The notes below the pieces were generated by a model. The model was given only the letters and a program-made list of their open reading frames with translations, was not told the origin of the DNA and ran no database searches. Shown here piece by piece: positions 24,739 to 33,662 of a stretch of 64,000 nucleotides of DNA; positions within the stretch are counted from its first letter, which is position 1, and each line of letters begins with the position of its first letter. The translations under genes were made by a program, and so were the position numbers. The stretch is from Baekduia alba (lineage in GTDB: Bacteria; Actinomycetota; Thermoleophilia; Solirubrobacterales; Solirubrobacteraceae), in assembly GCF_028416635.1 (NCBI RefSeq), contig NZ_CP114013.1, positions 3,224,001 to 3,288,000 on the forward strand, in the 5' to 3' direction.

Positions 24739-27327
24739 TCAGGCGAGCAGGGACTCGATGTGCGCGCGGGCGGCTGCGAGCGCGTCGTCCAGCTTCTCCG
24801 GATCGCGTCCGCCGGCCTGGGCCATCGTGTCGCGGCCGCCTCCGCCGCCGCCCACGACCTGGGCGGCGACCTTGACGAGCTCGCCCGCCTTGACGCCGCG
24901 CTCGACCAGCGCCGGCGCGACCGAGGCGATCAGCGCGACCTTGCCGTCGGTCACCGCCCCGAGGACGATCGCCGCGTCGCCGATCGCATTCTTGACGCGG
25001 TCGGTCGCGTCGAGCAGCGCCTTGGCGTCGCCGACCTCGACGCGCGACGTGAGCACGCGCGCGCCGCCGACCTCCTCGGCCGCGTTGGCCAGCGCGCCGA
25101 CGTCGACCGCGCCGTTGGCGCCGCCGCTCGCGCCCGCCTTCGCCGCGGCCTTGAGCTGCTGCTGGAGGTCGGCGACCTTCGCCGGCACCTGCTCGGGCGA
25201 CGTGCGCAGCTCGCCCGCCGCCTCGCGGATCAGCGCGTCGTGCGAGCGCAGCAGCGTGACGGCCTCCGGCCCGGTGACCGCCTCGATGCGCCGCACGTTG
25301 GAGGCCGACGACCCTTCCGACACGACCTTGAAGACGCCGATCTCCGCCGTCGAGCGCACGTGCGTGCCGCCGCAGAGCTCGCGCGAGTAGTCGCCCGCGC
25401 CGATCTGCACCATCCGGACGACGTCGCCGTACTTCTCGCCGAACAGCGCCATGGCCCCCATCTCCTGGGCCTCCTTCAGCGTCGTCGTGATCGGGCGCAC
25501 CGGGTCGTTCTGCAGGACCCACTGGTTGACGCGGTCCTCGACGGCCTTCAGCTCATCGGGCGACAGGCGCTGGCCGTGGGTGAAGTCGAAGCGCAGCTTG
25601 TCCGGGCCGACGTAGGAGCCCGCTTGGCGGACGTGCGTCCCGAGCGCCTCGCGCAGGGCCGCGTGCAGCAGGTGCGTCGCGGTGTGGTTGGCCTGCGTCG
25701 CGGTGCGCGCCGGGCGGTCCACGCGCGCGACGACGGTGTCGCCGGCCTTCAGCGCGCCGTCGCCCTCCAGGACGACCGCCTGGTCCTCCCCTGCGCGCAG
25801 CACCTCGCTCACCGTCGCGTGCGCGCCGTCGACGGTCTCGACGACGCCCTGGTCGCTGACCTGGCCGCCGCCCTGCGCGTAGAACGGCGACGCCGCGAGC
25901 TTGACGAACGTCCGCCCGCCCTGCTCGAGGACGCCGGCGACCGTCGTGCGCTCCTCGAGGTGCTCGTACCCCGTGAAGTCCGTCGGCTCCTCCGACAGCT
26001 GGCGGATGACCTCCTGGCGCGCGCCGACGCGCTCCTGGGCGCCCGCACCGGCCGAGGACCGCAGCCGCTGCTCCTCCATCAGCGCGTCGAAGCCCGCGAT
26101 GTCGACGGGCACCTCGCGCTCGCCGGCGATCTCGGTCGTCAGGTCGATCGGGAAGCCGTAGGTGTCGTGGAGCTTGAACGCGTCCTCGCCGGAGACCGCG
26201 CCGCCGGCGAGCAGGTCGTCCAGCATCGACAGCCCGGTCTCCAGCGTGCGGCCGAAGCCCTGCTCCTCGGCGCGGACCCAGCGCAGGATCGTGTCGTGCT
26301 CGCGGGTCAGCTCCGGATAGGCGGCGCCCATCGTCGCGATGACGACGTCGACGTACTTGGGCAGGAACTCGCCCTCGAAGCCGAGGCGATGGCCCTGGGC
26401 GATGGCCCGGCGCATCAGGCGGCGCAGCACGTAGCCGCGGTCCTCGTTGGACGGGACGACGCCGTCGGCGATCAGGAACGTCATGCCGCGCGAGTGGTCG
26501 GCCAGGATGCGCAGCGCGCGCTCGTCGATCGGATTGGTCGCCAGCGAGCGGCCGAGCTCCATCAACGGGATGAACTGGTCGGTGTCGAAGATCGAGTCGA
26601 CGCCCTGCTGGATCAAGGCCATGCGGTTGAGGCCCATGCCCGTGTCGATGTTCTGGTTGGGCAGCGGCGTCAGCGTGCCGACCGGGTCCTGGTTGTACTG
26701 CATGAACACCAGGTTCCAGTACTCGAGGAAGCGCTCGTTGTCGCCGCCGGGCAGGTCGTCCTCGGTACCCCACTCCAGGCCACGGTCGTAGTACAGCTCC
26801 GAGCACGGGCCGCACGGCCCGGTCTCCCCCGCCTGCCAGAAGTTCTCCGACCGTGGGCACGGCACGATCCGCTCGCGCGGCACGCCGATCTTCAGCCACG
26901 CCTCCACGGCCTCCTCGTCGAGGCCGAGGCCGAGCTCCTCGTCGCCCTCGAAGACCGTGACCCAGATCTTCTCCGGGTCGAAGCCGAAGCCCTCGATCGA
27001 CAGCTCCCACGCGCGCTGCGCGGCGCCTTCCTTGAAGTAGTCGCCGATCGAGAAGTTGCCGAGCATCTCGAAGAACGTGAGGTGGCGCGTGGTCGTGCCG
27101 ACGACGTCGATGTCCGGCGTGCGGAAGCACTTCTGGCAACTGGTGAGCCGCGGGTGCGGTGGCGCCTCCAGACCCTGGAAGTAGGGCTTGAGCGGATGCA
27201 TGCCCGCCGTGGTCAGCAGCACCGAAGGGTCGTAGGACGCAGGGACCAGCGGAGCGCTCGCGAGGCGCTGGTGATCGCGCTGCTCGAAGAACGACAGGAA
27301 GGTCTCGCGGATCTCGTCGGACGTCAC
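24739..27327 (-). CDS. alaS: Alanyl-tRNA synthetase
   Basis: Charges tRNA(Ala) and edits mischarged Ser/Gly. The 862 residues contain the class II catalytic core (ETFLSFFEQRDHQRLASAPL, TAGMHPLKPYFQG), a tRNA recognition domain, and the editing domain with HTATHLLHAALREALG and the Cys/His zinc-type motif CGGTHV. The C-Ala domain ends in the Gly-rich segment GGGGGRD. Start: GTG 27327 overlaps the mnmA stop as GTGA; an alternative ATG at 27345 (MCDDRSV) would overlap mnmA by 22 nt. Neither has a strong Shine-Dalgarno, so initiation is likely by translational coupling. Confidence 0.97.
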   Translation of the reverse strand: MTSDEIRETFLSFFEQRDHQRLASAPLVPASYDPSVLLTTAGMHPLKPYFQGLEAPPHPRLTSCQKCFRTPDIDVVGTTTRHLTFFEMLGNFSIGDYFKEGAAQRAWELSIEGFGFDPEKIWVTVFEGDEELGLGLDEEAVEAWLKIGVPRERIVPCPRSENFWQAGETGPCGPCSELYYDRGLEWGTEDDLPGGDNERFLEYWNLVFMQYNQDPVGTLTPLPNQNIDTGMGLNRMALIQQGVDSIFDTDQFIPLMELGRSLATNPIDERALRILADHSRGMTFLIADGVVPSNEDRGYVLRRLMRRAIAQGHRLGFEGEFLPKYVDVVIATMGAAYPELTREHDTILRWVRAEEQGFGRTLETGLSMLDDLLAGGAVSGEDAFKLHDTYGFPIDLTTEIAGEREVPVDIAGFDALMEEQRLRSSAGAGAQERVGARQEVIRQLSEEPTDFTGYEHLEERTTVAGVLEQGGRTFVKLAASPFYAQGGGQVSDQGVVETVDGAHATVSEVLRAGEDQAVVLEGDGALKAGDTVVARVDRPARTATQANHTATHLLHAALREALGTHVRQAGSYVGPDKLRFDFTHGQRLSPDELKAVEDRVNQWVLQNDPVRPITTTLKEAQEMGAMALFGEKYGDVVRMVQIGAGDYSRELCGGTHVRSTAEIGVFKVVSEGSSASNVRRIEAVTGPEAVTLLRSHDALIREAAGELRTSPEQVPAKVADLQQQLKAAAKAGASGGANGAVDVGALANAAEEVGGARVLTSRVEVGDAKALLDATDRVKNAIGDAAIVLGAVTDGKVALIASVAPALVERGVKAGELVKVAAQVVGGGGGGRDTMAQAGGRDPEKLDDALAAARAHIESLLA

Positions 27328-28730
27328 GCTGCGATCGTCGCACATCCGATGACGACATCCCCCGCGAGGAGCACGGCCGTCTGGCCTGGCGCGGGGGCGG
27401 AGAACGGCTCGTCGAGCACGACCGCGCTGGGTTCGAGCCGGCACGGCACGATCCGGGCGTGGTAGCGCAGGCGGACGCCGTCGACCTGCGCGGCCTCGGC
27501 GTGCAGCCGGATCCCGCGCAACGCCACGCGGTCGACGTCGAGCGCGTCGCGCGGACCCAAGGTGATGGTGTTGGCCTTGGCGTCGGTCTCCAGCACGTAC
27601 AGCGGCTCGGGACGCTGGACCGGCAGCCCGCGGCGCTGGCCCACCGTGTAGTGGAAGTGGCCGCGGTGGCGGCCGAGCACGGCGCCGCCCGCGTCGAGCA
27701 CGTCGCCGGGCCGCTCGCGCAGCCCGCCGTGGCGCTCCAGGAAGCGCTCGCGACCGGTGCCCGCCAGGAAGCAGAGGTCCTGGGAGTCGGGCTTGGACGC
27801 CACCGGCAGCTCGTGCTCGCGCGCGAGCGCGCGGACCTCCGGCTTGGTCAGCTCGCCGAGCGGGAAGCGCAGGCGCGCCAGCGTGGCACGGCCGAGCGCG
27901 GCCAACATGTAGGTCTGGTCCTTGGCGTCGTCGGCCGCGGCGCGCAGGAGCCCGCCCGCGGTCTGGCGCGCGTAATGGCCGGTGGCCAGCGTCGCGGCGC
28001 CGACGCGGTCGGCGAAGGCGACCATCGCGTCGAGGCGGACGTGGCCGTTGCAGCGCACGCACGGGTTGGGCGTGAGCCCGTCGGCGTGCTCGGCCAGCCA
28101 CGGCTCGACGACGCCGGCGCGGAAGCCGGCGCGCAGGTCGAGCGTGAAGTGCGGCAGCCCCATCTGGTGGGCGATCGCGCGCGCCGAGCGCACCGCGGAC
28201 GCGCTGCAGCACGAGGCCTCGGCGTCGTTCTCCGGATCGCGCCACAGCTCGAGCGTCACCGCGACGACCTCGTCGTGGGTCTGGCCCAGCAGGACCGCGG
28301 CGACCGACGAGTCCACGCCGCCGGACATCGCGACGAGCGTGCGCCGCGCGTGCGGCGGCGCCGCGCCGGACTGCGCGACCGCCGCGCCGAGCGCCTGGTG
28401 CAGCGCGTCGGAGGCGAGGTCGGCGGCGTGCAGCTTGCCGACGCTCAGCCCGCCCAGCTCCGCCGCGATCGCCGCGCTGCCGACGCGCGCGGCGTCGAAG
28501 ATCGACGCGCCGCGCACCAGCTCGACGGCCGCGCTGCCGGCTGCCTGCGCCGCGCCGCAGCCCGACGCCTCGAAGCCCGCGTCGACGACCGTGTCCCCCG
28601 CGACCGCCAGCCGCACCGTGACGAGGTCGCCGCACGCCGCGCCGCCGGCGGCACCCGCGAACGCGCCCGCGGGCTCGTGGCCGCGGCCGACCGGATGCTC
28701 CAGGTGCTCGGCGAAGCGCTCGTCAGACAA
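27324..28730 (-). CDS. mnmA: NifU/IscU-like domain fused to tRNA 2-thiouridylase MnmA
   Basis: One frame encodes two parts. Residues ~1-120 resemble an IscU/NifU scaffold: FAEHLEHPVGRG, ACGDLVTVRL (Cys, Asp), EASGCGAAQAAGSA (second Cys), and AIAAELGGLSVGKLHAADLA. The third IscU cysteine (LHCSVLAEDA in the family) is replaced by Ala. From ~residue 130 follows complete MnmA, which thiolates U34 of Lys/Glu/Gln tRNAs: PP-loop SGGVDSSVA, catalytic Cys in NPCVRCNG, second Cys in SQDLCFLAG, and the C-terminal beta-barrel. Proposed start: TTG 28730, the only plausible start near the IscU N-terminus; no clear Shine-Dalgarno. A start inside the frame just before MnmA cannot be excluded, but the upstream homology argues for the long form. 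Overlaps alaS by 4 nt. Confidence 0.88.
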   Translation of the reverse strand: MSDERFAEHLEHPVGRGHEPAGAFAGAAGGAACGDLVTVRLAVAGDTVVDAGFEASGCGAAQAAGSAAVELVRGASIFDAARVGSAAIAAELGGLSVGKLHAADLASDALHQALGAAVAQSGAAPPHARRTLVAMSGGVDSSVAAVLLGQTHDEVVAVTLELWRDPENDAEASCCSASAVRSARAIAHQMGLPHFTLDLRAGFRAGVVEPWLAEHADGLTPNPCVRCNGHVRLDAMVAFADRVGAATLATGHYARQTAGGLLRAAADDAKDQTYMLAALGRATLARLRFPLGELTKPEVRALAREHELPVASKPDSQDLCFLAGTGRERFLERHGGLRERPGDVLDAGGAVLGRHRGHFHYTVGQRRGLPVQRPEPLYVLETDAKANTITLGPRDALDVDRVALRGIRLHAEAAQVDGVRLRYHARIVPCRLEPSAVVLDEPFSAPAPGQTAVLLAGDVVIGCATIAA

Positions 28731-28823
28731 CTCGGGGCCCGAGTCTAGGACCCGAACACCGTTCCCCAGACAGCAGGGCTGCGGGCCCGCACCGCCGCGA
28801 CCGACCAACGAAGCGACACCTCG

Positions 28824-30016
28824 ATGCTCCGGATCCGCGTCGCCCTCTTCCTCCTCCTCCCGCTCGCGCTGGTCGCGACCGGTTTCGCGATGGTGCTCAC
28901 CGTCGACCACCAGCGCGACGTCGCGGCGCACGCCGCCGACCGCACGGATGCCGCCCACCAGCTGATGCTGGCGATGGTCGACCAGGAGACCGGCCTGCGC
29001 GGCTACGTGCTGTCCGACCGCCAGGCGTTCCTCGAGCCGTTCTACACCGGTGACCGCGACGGGCGCAAGGCCGAGGTCGAGGTCCGCGCCGAGGCCGGCG
29101 GCGACCCGCGCACGCTCACGCTGATCGGCGCGTTCTCCGAGCTGAAGACCGCCTGGCAGATCCAGGCCCAGAACGAGATCGCCGATCGGCGCAACGGCGA
29201 CTGGCACCGCCACGACCTCGCCGGCGCGCTGCGGCGCAAGGCGCTGATGGACCGCCTGCGCCGGATCAGCGCGCACCTCAACCGCCGGCTGGACCAGCGC
29301 CGCAACGACGATCTCGACGACGCCGGGCGCCAGGCGTTCTTCGAGGTCGTCGGGCTGATCCTGCTGCTCGGCGTCGCAGCGGTGTCGCTGATCACGCGCG
29401 AGCGCCGCCAGCGCCGCCAGGCCTTCCAGCGCGAGCTCGCCTACCGCCAGTCCCAGCGCGAGTTCACCGACGTTATCCAGGTCGTGCGCTCCGAGCCCGA
29501 GGCCCACGCGCTCGTCAAGCGCCACCTCGAGCTCTCGGTCCCGGGCGCCCGCGCCACGGTGCTCAAGCGCAACAACTCCGACAACCGCCTGGAGCCGAGC
29601 ACCGAGCTGCCCGCCGGCTCGCCGCTGAACGAGCGGCTGCGCGACGCCGAGCCCGCGTCCTGGGCGACGTGGTCCTGGCACACGTCGGCGCGCTGCTCAC
29701 CGCCACGGTGCGCGACAGCGACCTCGTCGGCCGCATCGGCGGCGAGGAGTTCGTCGTCCTCGCGCCCGACACCGACGTCGCGGGCGCGCTCGTCCTCGCC
29801 GAGACCCTGCGCGCCGCGCTGGCGGCCGAGCGCATCCCGGACCTGGACCGCGACGTGACCGGCAGCCTCGGCGTCGCCGTCCTGGCCGTCCACGCACCCG
29901 ACGGCGCGTCGCTCCTGCGCCTCGCCGACCGCGCGCTGTACGCCGCCAAGGGCGGCGGACGCAACCGCGTCGAGGTCGCCGTGGTCGAGCCCGCGGCGAC
30001 GCTTCCGGCGCTCTAG
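28824..30016 (+). pseudogene. Broken CHASE3-GAF-GGDEF signalling protein
   Basis: Seen: ATG 28824 begins a membrane anchor (IRVALFLLLPLALVATGFAM) and a CHASE3 sensor (MVDQETGLRGYVLSDRQAFL). A second membrane helix, a short coiled coil and the start of a GAF domain (LVKRHLELSVPGARATVLK) follow. Near 29660 the frame breaks. The next frame (to 30016) holds only the second half of a GGDEF domain: RDSDLVGRIGGEEFVVLAP with RxxD five residues ahead, then SLGVAVLAV and ALYAAKGGGRNRV. The rest of GAF and the first half of GGDEF, including the metal-binding Asp, are missing. An internal deletion with frameshift explains this. The product should not make c-di-GMP. Confidence 0.85.
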
Positions 30017-30055
30017 TGTCACGACACGCGGCCAGGCCGCGTCCATCCGTCGCAA

Positions 30056-30976
30056 GTGGCGCTCAACCTGGGGTGGGTCGCGGTCGACAACCCGGGTGTG
30101 GACCAGGTCAGTCGCCCCATGCAGATCGCCCTCGTGGCCGTCGTGCTGCTCGCCGGCATGTGGTTCACGGTGCTCAAGCCCAAGCCCGCCGATGACTCGG
30201 CGCCGGCTGCTGCCGCCGCACCCGCGGCCGCCGCTCCGGCCGCGTCCTCGGCGCCCGTCGCGCCCGGTGTGAAGGGTCTCGCGACCGCCGTCGACAAGGC
30301 CAAGGCCGCCTCGGCGACCTCGGACGCGACCAACGCGAAGATCGACTCCGCCTCCGGCGGCGGCAACACCAGCGCCGCCGCGACCGCGACGGCCGCGACG
30401 CCGAAGCTCGCGCCCAAGCCGGCCACCAGCGCGCCCGCCGCCAAGAAGAGCACGGCCGCCAAGAGCACGGCGAAGGCCAAGGCCACCAAGCCGGCCGCCG
30501 CCAAGCCCGGCACGAAGGCCGCGACGACCAAGGCGACGGCGAGCAAGCCCGCCGCGGCCACGCCGGCCGCCACCGCGCCCGCCGCCGCCAAGCCGGCCGC
30601 CACCAAGACTTCCACCGCGACCGCGACCGCGCCCGCGACCGCCGTCGACCCGTCCGACCGCCTCCTCGCCTACCTCAAGAAGGGCAAGGTGCTGGTCATC
30701 CTGTTCGAGGGCAAGGGCGCCGACGACAAGGCCGCGCGCAAGGCCGTGCACCGCACCGCCCAGGCCGACCCGAAGCACGTCGTCTCCGCCTACGTCCCGA
30801 TCACGGACGTCGGCAAGTACGAGGCGATCACGAGCGACGTCCAGGTCCTCGCCGCGCCGACGATCCTCGTGATCGGCACCGACGGCAAGGCCACGCCGCT
30901 CGCCGGCTACGTCGACGCCGCCGTCGTCCGCCAGGCCGTCGCCGACGCGCGCCGCGCCGCGGCCGCCACGAAGTAG
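30056..30976 (+). CDS. Membrane-anchored thioredoxin-fold protein without CxxC
   Basis: A 306-residue protein starting at GTG 30056 with one membrane segment (about residues 22-40, IALVAVVLLAGMWF), followed by an Ala/Lys/Thr/Pro linker of about 150 residues rich in KPAAAK/TKAT units. The C-terminal ~100 residues look like a thioredoxin fold: GKVLVILFEGKGADDKAARK at the place of the active site, and VLAAPTILVIGTDGKA matching the cis-Pro loop. The redox CxxC pair is absent, so it is probably a binding module. It could span the wall with the linker. Later GTG starts at 'VAVDN' or 'VDQVSRP' are possible. No partner is evident. Confidence 0.7.
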   Translation: MALNLGWVAVDNPGVDQVSRPMQIALVAVVLLAGMWFTVLKPKPADDSAPAAAAAPAAAAPAASSAPVAPGVKGLATAVDKAKAASATSDATNAKIDSASGGGNTSAAATATAATPKLAPKPATSAPAAKKSTAAKSTAKAKATKPAAAKPGTKAATTKATASKPAAATPAATAPAAAKPAATKTSTATATAPATAVDPSDRLLAYLKKGKVLVILFEGKGADDKAARKAVHRTAQADPKHVVSAYVPITDVGKYEAITSDVQVLAAPTILVIGTDGKATPLAGYVDAAVVRQAVADARRAAAATK

Positions 30977-31018
30977 CCGCAAGGCGTACCGACCGGCATC
31001 CGGGCCATCCTGTCCCGG

Positions 31019-31903
31019 ATGCACCTCGACGTCGTCGCCCTGCGCGAGAGCTCCCGCGCCCGCGCCGCCAGCCGGCCGCGCGGCCCCGAGCTGCACGCGG
31101 TCGCCGACGCGATCGTCCCCGACACGCCCGGCGTCCGCGCCCGCCACTACCGGCCGGTGCAGGAGCGCCGGCCGTTGCTGGTGTTCCTGCACGGCGGGCT
31201 GTGGGTGCTCGGCGACCTGGGCACGCATGACCGGCTGTGCCGCCGGCTCGCGGCCGAGGCCGGGATCGAGGTGCTGGCCGTCGACTACCGGCGCGCACCC
31301 GAGCACCCGTGGCCAGCCGCGGTCGACGACGCCGTCGCAGCCGCGCGCTGGGCGGCGGCGTGGCTGACCCGCGGGCACGGCGGCTCGCTGGCGATCGGCG
31401 GCGACAGCGCCGGCGGCTGCATCGCGGCCCTCGCGGCGCTGCGCCTGCGCGACGAGCCCGAGGACACGGCGCCGCTGGCGGCGCAGGTGCTGATCTGCCC
31501 CAACACCGACCTCACCGCCGCGCAGCCGAGCATGTCCGAGGTCAGCGCCGACTTCGGGCTGGACCCGGAGGCGGTCCGCGCCGCGGCCTCGCTCTGGGTG
31601 CCGCGCAGCGCCCGCCACGCCGACGGCGACGTCAGCCCGCTGCACGCGCGCTCGCTCGCCGGCTTGCCGCCGGCGATCGTCGTCACCGCCGAGCACGACC
31701 CGCTGCGCGACGAGGGCGACGCCTACGCGTCGCGCCTGGCCGGGGCCGGCGTCGCGGTCACGCATCGCTGCGAGCCTGGGCTCCCCCACGGCTTCGTGCA
31801 GAACATGGACACCGAGCGCGCCGACGCGGCGGCGGCGACCGACCGCCTGATCGCCGACGTCAGGACTGCGCTGCGGGGACCGGCGGCACGTACGTCGACT
31901 TGA
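31019..31903 (+). CDS. HSL-type alpha/beta hydrolase (esterase)
   Basis: A 294-residue esterase of the hormone-sensitive-lipase family (acetyl hydrolase type). Oxyanion motif HGGLW (about residue 58), nucleophile elbow GDSAGG, catalytic Asp in TAEHDPLRDEG, His in GLPHGF. It hydrolyses short-chain esters; the natural substrate is unknown. The 3' end runs 44 nt into the aspS 3' end on the other strand, so the two genes converge with an overlap. The last ~12 residues (GPAARTST) are therefore dictated by the aspS C-terminus and may be non-essential. Confidence 0.9.
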   Translation: MHLDVVALRESSRARAASRPRGPELHAVADAIVPDTPGVRARHYRPVQERRPLLVFLHGGLWVLGDLGTHDRLCRRLAAEAGIEVLAVDYRRAPEHPWPAAVDDAVAAARWAAAWLTRGHGGSLAIGGDSAGGCIAALAALRLRDEPEDTAPLAAQVLICPNTDLTAAQPSMSEVSADFGLDPEAVRAAASLWVPRSARHADGDVSPLHARSLAGLPPAIVVTAEHDPLRDEGDAYASRLAGAGVAVTHRCEPGLPHGFVQNMDTERADAAAATDRLIADVRTALRGPAARTST

Positions 31904-33662
31904 CCGCCAGCTCGCGCAGCTGCGTGTCGTCGACCGGTGCCGGAGCGCCGGTGAGCGGATCGCCGCCCGAGGCGGTCTTCGGGAACGCGATCACGTCGCG
32001 GATCGAGTCGCGGCCGGCCAGCAGCGCGACGATGCGGTCCACGCCCATCGCGATCCCGCCGTGCGGCGGCGCGCCCTGCTTGAGCGCGTCGAGCAGGAAG
32101 CCGAAGCGGCGCTGCGCCTCCTCCTCGCCCATGCCCAGCACCGCGAAGACCTGCGCCTGGACGTCGGTGTCGTGGATGCGGATCGAGCCGCCGCCGATCT
32201 CGACGCCGTCGAGGACGAGGTCGTAGCCGCGCGAGCCGAGCGCCCCCGGATCGCTGAAGTCGGTGCTGGTCGGCGCCGTGAACGGGTGGTGGATCGCCGT
32301 CCAGGGCTGGTTCGCGTCGCCGGTCGCCTCGAACATCGGCGGGTCGACGATCCACAGGACGTCGTGGCGCCCTTCCGGGATCAGGCCGAAGCGCTCCGCG
32401 AGCTCCAGGCGCAGGCCGCCGAGCGCGGCGGCCGCGGTGGCCTCCTGGTCGGCGACGAACAGCAGGAGGTCGCCCTCGGCCGCGCCGAGCTCGGCGTTGA
32501 CCGCGGAGATCTGCTCAGCCGTGAAGAACTTGGCGAGGTTGCCGGCCCAGCCGTCGTCCGGCCCGACGACGATCGGCGCGACCGCCTTGGCGCCGTGGAT
32601 CCGGACCACGTCGTTGAGCCCGTCCAGCTCCGAGCGCGACAGCTCGCGCGCGCCGGCGTTGAACGCTCGGACGACGCCGCCCGAGGACAGCACGCCCTCG
32701 AAGACCTTGAAGTCCGACCCCTTCAACAACGCGCCCACGTCGTGGATCTCCAGCCCGAAGCGCGTGTCCGGCTTGTCGTTGCCGTAGCGGAGCATCGAGT
32801 CGGCGTAGGTCATGTGCGGCCACGGCGCGGGCGGCACGGCGAAGCCGTCGACCAAGGCGAACACCTTGGTCATGATGTCCTCCATCACCGCGATGACGTC
32901 GGCCTCCTCGACGAACGCCATCTCGATGTCCAGCTGCGTGAACTCCGGCTGGCGGAAGCCGCGCAGGTCTTCGTCGCGGAAGCAGCGGGCGATCTGGAAG
33001 TAGCGCTCGTAGCCGGCGATCATCAGCAGCTGCTTGAACAGCTGCGGCGACTGTGGCAGCGCGTACCAGGAGCCCTGCTGCAGGCGCGACGGCACGAGGA
33101 AGTCGCGCGCGCCCTCGGGCGTCGAGCGCGTGAGGATCGGCGTCTCGATCTCCAGGAAGTCGCCCTCGTCGAGCACGTCGCGCATCGTCTTGACGATCGC
33201 GTGGCGCAGCTCGAGCGTGCGCTGCATGACGTCGCGGCGCAGGTCGACGGCGCGGTTCTGCAGCCGCAGCGTCTCGTCGACCTCGACGTCCTCGTCGACC
33301 GGGAACGGCGGCGTCTCGGCCTCGGCGAGCGTCGTCATCTCCGTCACCGAGATCTCGATGTCGCCGGTCGCGATGTTGGGGTTCTTGTTGCCCTCCTCGC
33401 GCTCGACGACCTGCCCGAAGGCGGAGATCACGTGCTCGGAGCGCAGGCGCTCGGCGGCGGCGAACGCCGCGCCGGACGTGTCCGGGTGGAAGACGAGCTG
33501 GACGATCCCGCTGCGATCCCGGACGTCGATGAAGATCAGGCCGCCGTGGTCGCGCCGGCGGTGGACCCAGCCGGCGACGCGCACCGACGTGCCGGCGTCG
33601 CCGCCGCGCAGGTCGCCCGCCCACCGGTCGCGGTAGTCATTGGCCTTGGGTGCGACCTTCAT
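31860..33662 (-). CDS. aspS: Aspartyl-tRNA synthetase (bacterial type)
   Basis: A 600-residue class II synthetase. N-terminal OB-fold anticodon-binding domain (RVAGWVHRRRDHGGLIFIDVRD), catalytic motif 2 (ARCFRDEDLRGFRQPEFTQLD), bacterial GAD insertion domain around residues 300-410, and motif 3 GIAMGVDRIVALLAGRDSIR. The C-terminal VKSTYVPPVP is a small extension. ATG 33662 overlaps the hisS stop by 4 nt. Whether it also charges tRNA(Asn) cannot be decided from the window. Confidence 0.97.
   Translation of the reverse strand: MKVAPKANDYRDRWAGDLRGGDAGTSVRVAGWVHRRRDHGGLIFIDVRDRSGIVQLVFHPDTSGAAFAAAERLRSEHVISAFGQVVEREEGNKNPNIATGDIEISVTEMTTLAEAETPPFPVDEDVEVDETLRLQNRAVDLRRDVMQRTLELRHAIVKTMRDVLDEGDFLEIETPILTRSTPEGARDFLVPSRLQQGSWYALPQSPQLFKQLLMIAGYERYFQIARCFRDEDLRGFRQPEFTQLDIEMAFVEEADVIAVMEDIMTKVFALVDGFAVPPAPWPHMTYADSMLRYGNDKPDTRFGLEIHDVGALLKGSDFKVFEGVLSSGGVVRAFNAGARELSRSELDGLNDVVRIHGAKAVAPIVVGPDDGWAGNLAKFFTAEQISAVNAELGAAEGDLLLFVADQEATAAAALGGLRLELAERFGLIPEGRHDVLWIVDPPMFEATGDANQPWTAIHHPFTAPTSTDFSDPGALGSRGYDLVLDGVEIGGGSIRIHDTDVQAQVFAVLGMGEEEAQRRFGFLLDALKQGAPPHGGIAMGVDRIVALLAGRDSIRDVIAFPKTASGGDPLTGAPAPVDDTQLRELAVKSTYVPPVPAAQS

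Noticed and set aside
28731-29681. The mnmA frame continuing upstream to 29681
   Set aside because: Beyond ~28730 the translation is antisense of the CHASE3 gene and has no similarity to NifU; the IscU-like part begins at about 28730.
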